DNA of 55,438 nucleotides from JAWKZG01 sp041396125 (GTDB lineage Bacteria; Pseudomonadota; Gammaproteobacteria; Competibacterales; Competibacteraceae): NCBI GenBank assembly GCA_041396125.1, contig JAWKZG010000026.1, forward strand, positions 1-55,438, in the 5' to 3' direction. Below are positions 50,901 through 55,438 of this stretch, piece by piece. Each line of letters begins with the position of its first letter. Position 1 is the stretch's first letter. Below the pieces are notes generated by a model that saw only the letters and a list, made by a program, of their open reading frames with translations, was not told the origin of the DNA and ran no database searches. A program made the translations under genes and the position numbers.

Positions 50901-53226
50901 TGCCACCCCGACATCTGTAACTGGTGGTACCACGGTTACGTTTACAGTCGTATTAAGCAATGAGACGCTCACGCGTACTACCCGGGCCTGGGAAATGCTG
51001 ATCACGGATACACTGCCGGTTCGGTATGATCCGCCGCTGCTGGACAGCGCCACCCTTAGTCGGGGAGCAGTCGATCTTTCCGCTTGTGTCAATGTTGTCG
51101 GCCAGACCATCACCCTGGATACCGATGATGCCTGCCTGGCAGCTGCCGAACGTTATCTGGATCCAGGCGAGACGATCACTCTGGTTTATACGGCAGACGT
51201 TGTGCCCGATATCCTGTTCGAAGAGCAGGTCACCAATACGGCAGATGCACAAGCTACCAGCCTGCCTGGTGATAACGGTACCGGTGCAGCTACGCCGGGT
51301 GCACCCGATAGCGACACCGGCGAGCGTACGGGTTCAGGTAACACGAATACGTCCGGTCAGAATGTCAATGATCTGACAGTCATGGACAGTGCTACGGTGA
51401 TCGCCAATCGGCCCACAGTCAGCAAGGTCGGCGATGCCAATCTGCAGATTGGCGAGACGAGCACGTTTACCGTCACGGTTTCCGTTCCACCTGGCAGTAC
51501 GAATAGTTTTGTGCTGACCGATGATCTGCCTACAGGGTTGCGTTATACGGGTATAGCCACGATTACGCCGCCAGCGACCAATTTCACAGCCAGCAATACA
51601 CCGACTGTACCAGCAGCCGATACTGACCCGCTGGTGTTTGACTTCGGTGATGTCTCTAATACCGCCGCTGTATCCCAGAATATTACGATCAGCTATGAAG
51701 TTCAGGTTGAAAATGTTCTTGCCAACCAGGATCTGACCAATCTGGAAAATAATGCACAACTCAGTTATCAGGGTATTGGTACTCCGATCAGCGACACAGC
51801 GACAATAACAGTCGTTGAACCCAATCTGGACATCTCTAAAACTATCACTGCAGGCGCTGCCAACAGCGATGCCGGTGATACGATTTCTTATCAGGTCGTT
51901 GTCAGTAATACCAACGCCAATGCCACGGCTTATCGCGTTGATTTGCGTGATGTACTACCAGCAACCCTGCTGGGTGCGCCGGATGGCACCGGGACTGCCC
52001 CGTTCTTCCTCAATATCACTGTCGATAATGATGGCGGTGCAGTGGTCAAGAATGCAGGCGGTGCACTGGTAGCCGCAGAAGCTCAGTTCACAACGACAAC
52101 AGAGACCGATGACACGCTGACCTGGCCGTTGTTCGATCTGCCGCCCTCAAGCACGCTGACTATCACCTACGATGCGGTGGTGACAAACGATGCACCGGCT
52201 GGTGCCACACTTGTCAATAATGTTACGGCTACGTACCACAGTCTGGCCGACGGGGCAGCCGCCGGACGCGATGGCTCCAGCGCCGGTAGCGATGACGATA
52301 ATGATGCCGACCTTGATAATTACAATGAATCAGACAGCGCCAGTCTTACCCTGAATGCTTCTATCAGTATCCAGAAAACGCTGAGTGCCGGTCAGCCGGA
52401 TAGCAATTTTACTATTGGTGATGAGGTGCTTTATGACCTCCGGGTTGACCTGTCGGAAGGAGTAACAAGTGATGTAGTCATCGTTGATATTCTACCCACT
52501 GGCCTCAGTTTCATTGAACTGGTGACTATCGAGGCTGATCCGAATATCAGCTTTGACGGTCCTGGTACAGCACTGGAAGCCCCGCCGGGCCTGATTTCCA
52601 TTGATCTGGGCACGGTCGATAACATCGCTGACAATAATAGCAGCAACGATTTTCTGATCGCCCGTATTCGTGCTCAGGTGCTTGATATCCCCGGTAACAG
52701 CCAGGGAACGACCCGAACCAACGGCGCCTCAGTGGCATCCGCGCTAAGTTCAGCAGGACCCGATACCCAAGATATCACCATCGTGGAGCCGAATCTGATC
52801 ATCAGTAAAGTTCCTTCGGATACCACGCCAACATTAGGTGATGTGGTTACGTTTACCGTTACGGTACGTCACGATGCCAGCGGTGCCGATGCGTTCGACG
52901 TGATCCTGACCGATGCTATTCCGGCTGGACTCAGCTATGTGCCAGGTTCGACAACCGGCCAGGCCACCGTGAACGAAACCGATCCCAGCACACCGGTGTT
53001 CGATCTCGGTACGATCACGCTGGCTGAGATACAGAAAACCTTCAGTTTTCAGGCAACCGTTGATCTGGATGCCACAGTTGGCCAGGCCATCGACAATGTG
53101 ATAGTGGGCAGTTACAGCACTCAACCCGGTGAACCGACCATTGAGCGAGATTACAGTGGTAATGGCACGGGTACTGTTACACCTGATGTTGACGCCTTTA
53201 TCGATGCGGTCAAACTGTCCTGTTGA
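47905..53226 (+). CDS. Giant DUF11-repeat surface protein, main fragment with alternating repeats
   Basis: Longest unbroken piece, about 1,770 codons; the first in-frame GTG is at 48136, but the sense frame begins near 47900. It is a tandem of about eleven beta-sandwich domains of 140-180 residues in strict alternation. Type A (near 48052, 49018, 49963, 50875, 51818, 52787) opens EPxLxxxK then AGDTITxTLxxxNTG. Type B (near 48518, 49505, 50383, 51413, 52362) opens xxSKT, IGEVITYRLxVxxPEG, then DxLPAGLxF, and ends with a NSDNDAN-like strand. The protein is acidic, rich in Asp, Thr and Ala with almost no Lys. It should be an extracellular stalk or adhesin. The frame ends at 53226 through a shift at the border of repeats 11 and 12. 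Confidence 0.85.
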   Translation, partial: TNGGDQVVDNIVQIRLREPLLLLTKGISASDNPTADATISPSPATLPVDGDISAADGGDTITYTVTVENIGGAPAYDVVITDPAVTELSACSIVSVADGNGTPIPYRDPADVNAPASPGLPIPTDLSNGIKLDIPLAGNDDDPADGGAPYVEDTAIVTYNCTLAVAVEPTQQIDNTASVTWASQDGATNFPLTTDSATVTIVSPTIDKTVTAITPGYAGDLTEAQIGEVITYQVLVSVSEGTSQNVSFTDLLDNGLAFTDVVSITPSSGDVTTDVAGGFAGVLASAVFANQGGGTHQLDRTLTLDFGTVTNANTDDATAEAITIVYRARVLNWTNNNRGNSRNNSATWSWGNPNGGDPLSVSDSAPNVTIIEPELQVVKTLSAATADAGDTITVTLDISHTGSSNGDAFDVTLEDVLPAGLTFAGGFSTSGLAPDTGPAHAGGTVTASWNSIPDGSTAQVSFNVTVDGTIAPEETIQNSATIEWESLQTADQGALPPSPNNTLDVERTGDPADTGGAANDYTNTDSDSLTVSAATVSKTLDSIAPGGSAPNITAGDTVTYRLTVTLPEGTASGLTLSDALPAGLAFQNAVLDTTGFAGSVSLASAVPSGTVAVGQTVAITFGASTTVTADNNPANNSFAVLVTALVDGAEAANDGLPAVQNKTNAVTLDYIGNSGTIQDSVSVNFTEPELDLSKTMSPDTGLQAGDTVTITLDLENTGTGAAHDVVITDVLNDDGLLFDLSSVAEGTTAAGYTYNFDGTTVTYTGSGPLLAGASIQFTFTANVLANALTGSTYTNTASVAADSQSGVVSGERAVSDTGMDSVTTASATQAKSIIATSESWTSDTGTVVGAIGEVITYRLAITVPEGLTQADPATPIITDTLPAGFQYLTGTATIRAVADVAIITTGALPVIDSPITPDVNGQTLEFDLGNILNSDNDANDEQIIIEYDVLILNTSNNNRDDSKTNTGTFTYLNRAGNPQSITASQTLRIGEPSLALTKDATPTSVTGGTTVTFTVVLSNETLTRTTRAWEMLITDTLPVRYDPPLLDSATLSRGAVDLSACVNVVGQTITLDTDDACLAAAERYLDPGETITLVYTADVVPDILFEEQVTNTADAQATSLPGDNGTGAATPGAPDSDTGERTGSGNTNTSGQNVNDLTVMDSATVIANRPTVSKVGDANLQIGETSTFTVTVSVPPGSTNSFVLTDDLPTGLRYTGIATITPPATNFTASNTPTVPAADTDPLVFDFGDVSNTAAVSQNITISYEVQVENVLANQDLTNLENNAQLSYQGIGTPISDTATITVVEPNLDISKTITAGAANSDAGDTISYQVVVSNTNANATAYRVDLRDVLPATLLGAPDGTGTAPFFLNITVDNDGGAVVKNAGGALVAAEAQFTTTTETDDTLTWPLFDLPPSSTLTITYDAVVTNDAPAGATLVNNVTATYHSLADGAAAGRDGSSAGSDDDNDADLDNYNESDSASLTLNASISIQKTLSAGQPDSNFTIGDEVLYDLRVDLSEGVTSDVVIVDILPTGLSFIELVTIEADPNISFDGPGTALEAPPGLISIDLGTVDNIADNNSSNDFLIARIRAQVLDIPGNSQGTTRTNGASVASALSSAGPDTQDITIVEPNLIISKVPSDTTPTLGDVVTFTVTVRHDASGADAFDVILTDAIPAGLSYVPGSTTGQATVNETDPSTPVFDLGTITLAEIQKTFSFQATVDLDATVGQAIDNVIVGSYSTQPGEPTIERDYSGNGTGTVTPDVDAFIDAVKLSC

Positions 53227-55438
53227 GTGATGATGTTAATAGCGACGGGATTGTTAATCCGGGCGATACACTGGAATACAGTGTGACGCTGGAAAATACC
53301 GGTGGGATCACGGCGACTAATGTGGTGTTCACCGATACGGTGCCGGCCAATACAACCTATGTAGGTGCGTCGCTGACCAGTAGTCAGGGCACGGTGGATG
53401 ACAGCGCCGCGCCAGATCTGAGTGTCGATATTGGCACCATGAACGATACCGATACCGTGACGATCACGTTCCGTGTGACCGTTGATGGTGGCACGCCCGC
53501 CGGTACAGTGATCAGCAACCAGGGCAGCGTAGACTCGGATCAGACCGTACCGGAGCCGACCGATGCGGACGGTGAAGATGCCAATGGGGACCAACCGACC
53601 GATATTCCGGTGGGTGGACAGCCGGATCTGAACAACCCGCTGTACGCGGAGAAACGGGTCGAGCTGTGGATTGACGATGGCAACGGCGTGGTCAACCCCA
53701 ACGATACCCTGCGCTACACACTGGTACTGAACAACCGCGGCAGCGAGACACTGACCGGGGCCAGCCTGACCGACACCATTCCGGCCGGCTTAACCTACGT
53801 TGCCGCCTCAGCGCTGGCGAGTCTGGGTACCCCGGTGGTGGCCGCGCCGTCATTGAGCTGGACGGGCATCAGCCTGCCGGCGGGTGGGTTTGCCACCCTG
53901 GTGTTTGATGTCACCGTCGATGCGCCGCTCTTTAACAGTGACGGCGATGCGGCCAACGAAACCTTCGTTAACCAGGGCGTGACGGACGCGGATCAGACCG
54001 AGCCGGGGATGACTGACGGCAACGGCGATCCGAGTGACGGCTTGCAGCCGACCGTGATTGACGCGACGACGGGTGCAGGTACCCCGGCGCTGGATGTTGA
54101 AAAACGCTGGAGCCTGGCGATTGACAACGATGGCGACGGCCTGGTTGATCCGGGCGATACCCTGGCCTATAGCATTACGGTGAGCAACACCGGCTCGGCG
54201 GCGGCGATGAATGCCCGCGTCAGCGATGCAGCACCGCCCGACACCACCCTGGTGGCGGGTTCCGTGAGCACCGACCGGGGTGTGGTAGTCAGTGAAACGC
54301 CGATCAGCGTCAACCTGGGTGATCTACCGCCCGGGGATGTAGCCATTATCCGCTTTGAGGTCACCGTAGACGGTGGTACAGCGGATGGCACCATCATTCC
54401 CAACCAGGCGACGGTCAGCGGCGATAACTTCGCTGACGAGCCGAGCGATGACAACGGCAATGATGATGATGGCAAGAACCCGACCCTGACGCCGGTGGAT
54501 AGCGGGGGTGGTTCGGGTGCCGGTGATCCGGGTGGCTTGAGCAAAGCCTTGTTTGCCAGCTCCGAGGCCGACAGCGCGACAACGGACGTGCTGATCGGTG
54601 AGGTGGTCACCTTCCGGGTCAACGTTGAAGTCCCGGCGGGCACCTTACGCGAAGTATCGTTCAGCGACATCTTGCCGAGCGGACTGAGCTATCTGTCGGG
54701 TACGGCGCGCTTGAGTCGCACGTTTGATACGGGACTGAACGCGGCGAACGATCCGGGCGCGATTAACGCGGCGGGCAGTGACGTCTTTGTGAACCTGATG
54801 GATGGCAGTGAGTTTGTAGTCAATGGGCAGGCCCTGGAGGTGTATCTGGGTGATGTCATCAACTCTGACAACGATGCCAATGCTGAAGCGTACACGCTGG
54901 AATACCAGGCGCTGGTTGAGAACATTGCGGGCAATCAGGCGGGCAGTGCGCTCAGTAACAGCGCCAGTCTGAGCTATCTGACGGCGCTGAATCAGCCGGC
55001 CAGCCTCACGCCGGAGACGGTCACGCTGGAGGTGATTGAACCGGATGTGCAAGTGAGCAAAGCGGCGGATCCGGCACTGATGCTCAGCCTCGGCGGCACC
55101 ATACAGTACACGGTAACGGTGACTAATCCTGCCGGTGCTACGGTAGGACCCGCCTACGATCTGTTAATCACCGACAATCTGCCTGCTGAGTTTACCAGTC
55201 TCACCGTAGATAGCATTACGCCCAGCGGCGGGGTGAGCGGTATTACCGACAATACCAGCGGCACCGCGCTGAGCATTGAAGTGACTACGTTCCCGCCGGA
55301 TGGCAGTTTGGTCATTGTTTACAGTGCTACTGCTCCCGGTCCGGTTGCGGCCAGTACGGTTAACAATACGGCTGCTGTGGTGTGGACATCCTTGCCCGGA
55401 ACGCAAGGTACGAGTGCTGCTACCCCAGGCACACCGGG
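53220..55438 (+). CDS. Giant DUF11-repeat surface protein, continuation past the frameshift, partial
   Basis: Open from 53220 to the window end in a frame shifted from the previous piece; no start codon of its own is expected. It begins with three type C repeats (near 53220, 53643, 54094), each opening with an Asp-rich loop: DDVNSDGIVNPGD, DDGNGVVNPND and DNDGDGLVDPGD, resembling calcium-binding EF-hand or dockerin loops. Each then runs TLxYxxxLxNxG. A type B repeat (54534) and a type A repeat (55038) follow, restoring the alternation. The gene continues beyond 55438, so any C-terminal secretion or anchoring domain is not visible. Confidence 0.8.
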   Translation, partial: MLSDDVNSDGIVNPGDTLEYSVTLENTGGITATNVVFTDTVPANTTYVGASLTSSQGTVDDSAAPDLSVDIGTMNDTDTVTITFRVTVDGGTPAGTVISNQGSVDSDQTVPEPTDADGEDANGDQPTDIPVGGQPDLNNPLYAEKRVELWIDDGNGVVNPNDTLRYTLVLNNRGSETLTGASLTDTIPAGLTYVAASALASLGTPVVAAPSLSWTGISLPAGGFATLVFDVTVDAPLFNSDGDAANETFVNQGVTDADQTEPGMTDGNGDPSDGLQPTVIDATTGAGTPALDVEKRWSLAIDNDGDGLVDPGDTLAYSITVSNTGSAAAMNARVSDAAPPDTTLVAGSVSTDRGVVVSETPISVNLGDLPPGDVAIIRFEVTVDGGTADGTIIPNQATVSGDNFADEPSDDNGNDDDGKNPTLTPVDSGGGSGAGDPGGLSKALFASSEADSATTDVLIGEVVTFRVNVEVPAGTLREVSFSDILPSGLSYLSGTARLSRTFDTGLNAANDPGAINAAGSDVFVNLMDGSEFVVNGQALEVYLGDVINSDNDANAEAYTLEYQALVENIAGNQAGSALSNSASLSYLTALNQPASLTPETVTLEVIEPDVQVSKAADPALMLSLGGTIQYTVTVTNPAGATVGPAYDLLITDNLPAEFTSLTVDSITPSGGVSGITDNTSGTALSIEVTTFPPDGSLVIVYSATAPGPVAASTVNNTAAVVWTSLPGTQGTSAATPGTP

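Noticed and set aside
48052..55438. Repeated DNA as a CRISPR or tandem-repeat locus
   Set aside because: The repetition is at protein level, with units of 400-540 bases, strongly diverged and coding; no short identical repeats with spacers.

Overview
The window looks like a chromosomal segment of a free-living gammaproteobacterium, probably an aquatic heterotroph. The pointers are the housekeeping block guaB-guaA-DUF1840-tadA, a ynbA/ynbB-type lipid gene pair as in enterobacteria, ATTCCC-N8-GGGAAT (dRS3-like) palindromes, and a giant DUF11-repeat surface protein. No rRNA, CRISPR, phage or insertion-sequence gene was seen. The placement is inference; no database was searched.

Layout. (1) 1-10.6 kb, minus strand: a peptide/amide uptake operon read right to left. 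It holds two Dpp/Opp-type permeases, a binding protein, an acetamidase/formamidase, two ATPases, an M20 amidohydrolase, a P1-family peptidase and a second binding protein cut by the window edge. (2) 10.9-18.7 kb, plus strand: a secreted VWA-domain protein, a histidine kinase with its OmpR-type regulator, a thiamine-diphosphate enzyme, and a lipid set ynbA-ynbB-plsC in which ynbB is riddled with indels. (3) 18.7-27.7 kb, mostly minus: a small membrane protein, a RidA-like protein, an M81 (MlrC-like) peptidase, a DUF3530 hydrolase, endonuclease I, an amidohydrolase, an MsbA-like exporter, a zinc-ribbon metallopeptidase and a glutamine amidotransferase. (4) 27.8-31.9 kb, plus: SDR, hydroxypyruvate/oxo-tetronate isomerase, DenD-like dehydrogenase and MFS carrier, suggesting C3/C4 sugar-acid catabolism. 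(5) 32.0-36.1 kb: guaB, guaA, DUF1840, tadA. (6) 36.3-44.5 kb, plus: HpcH/HpaI aldolase, D-2-hydroxyacid dehydrogenase, a complete carbohydrate ABC importer and a 652-residue protein that I read as a D-apionate-lactonase-like enzyme. This is the best candidate for an undescribed pathway. (7) 44.6 kb: tRNA-Ser(CGA), an AT-richer gap, then a giant surface protein (more than 3,300 codons, running off the window) built from alternating repeat types.

How the genes work together. Regions 1 and 3 look like scavenging of peptides and amides: import, then cleavage by M20, P1, M81 and formamidase-type hydrolases. Regions 4 and 6 look like import and breakdown of sugar acids or lactones, and they flank the purine genes.

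Reading-frame quality. At least seven genes (P1 peptidase, dppF, ynbB, ridA, DUF3530, endonuclease I, giant DUF11 gene) are interrupted by single-base indels, although the protein sequence on both sides is well conserved. The indels are clustered, often at short homopolymers, and the surrounding genes are intact. Local sequencing or assembly error is the simplest explanation; real decay cannot be excluded from sequence alone.
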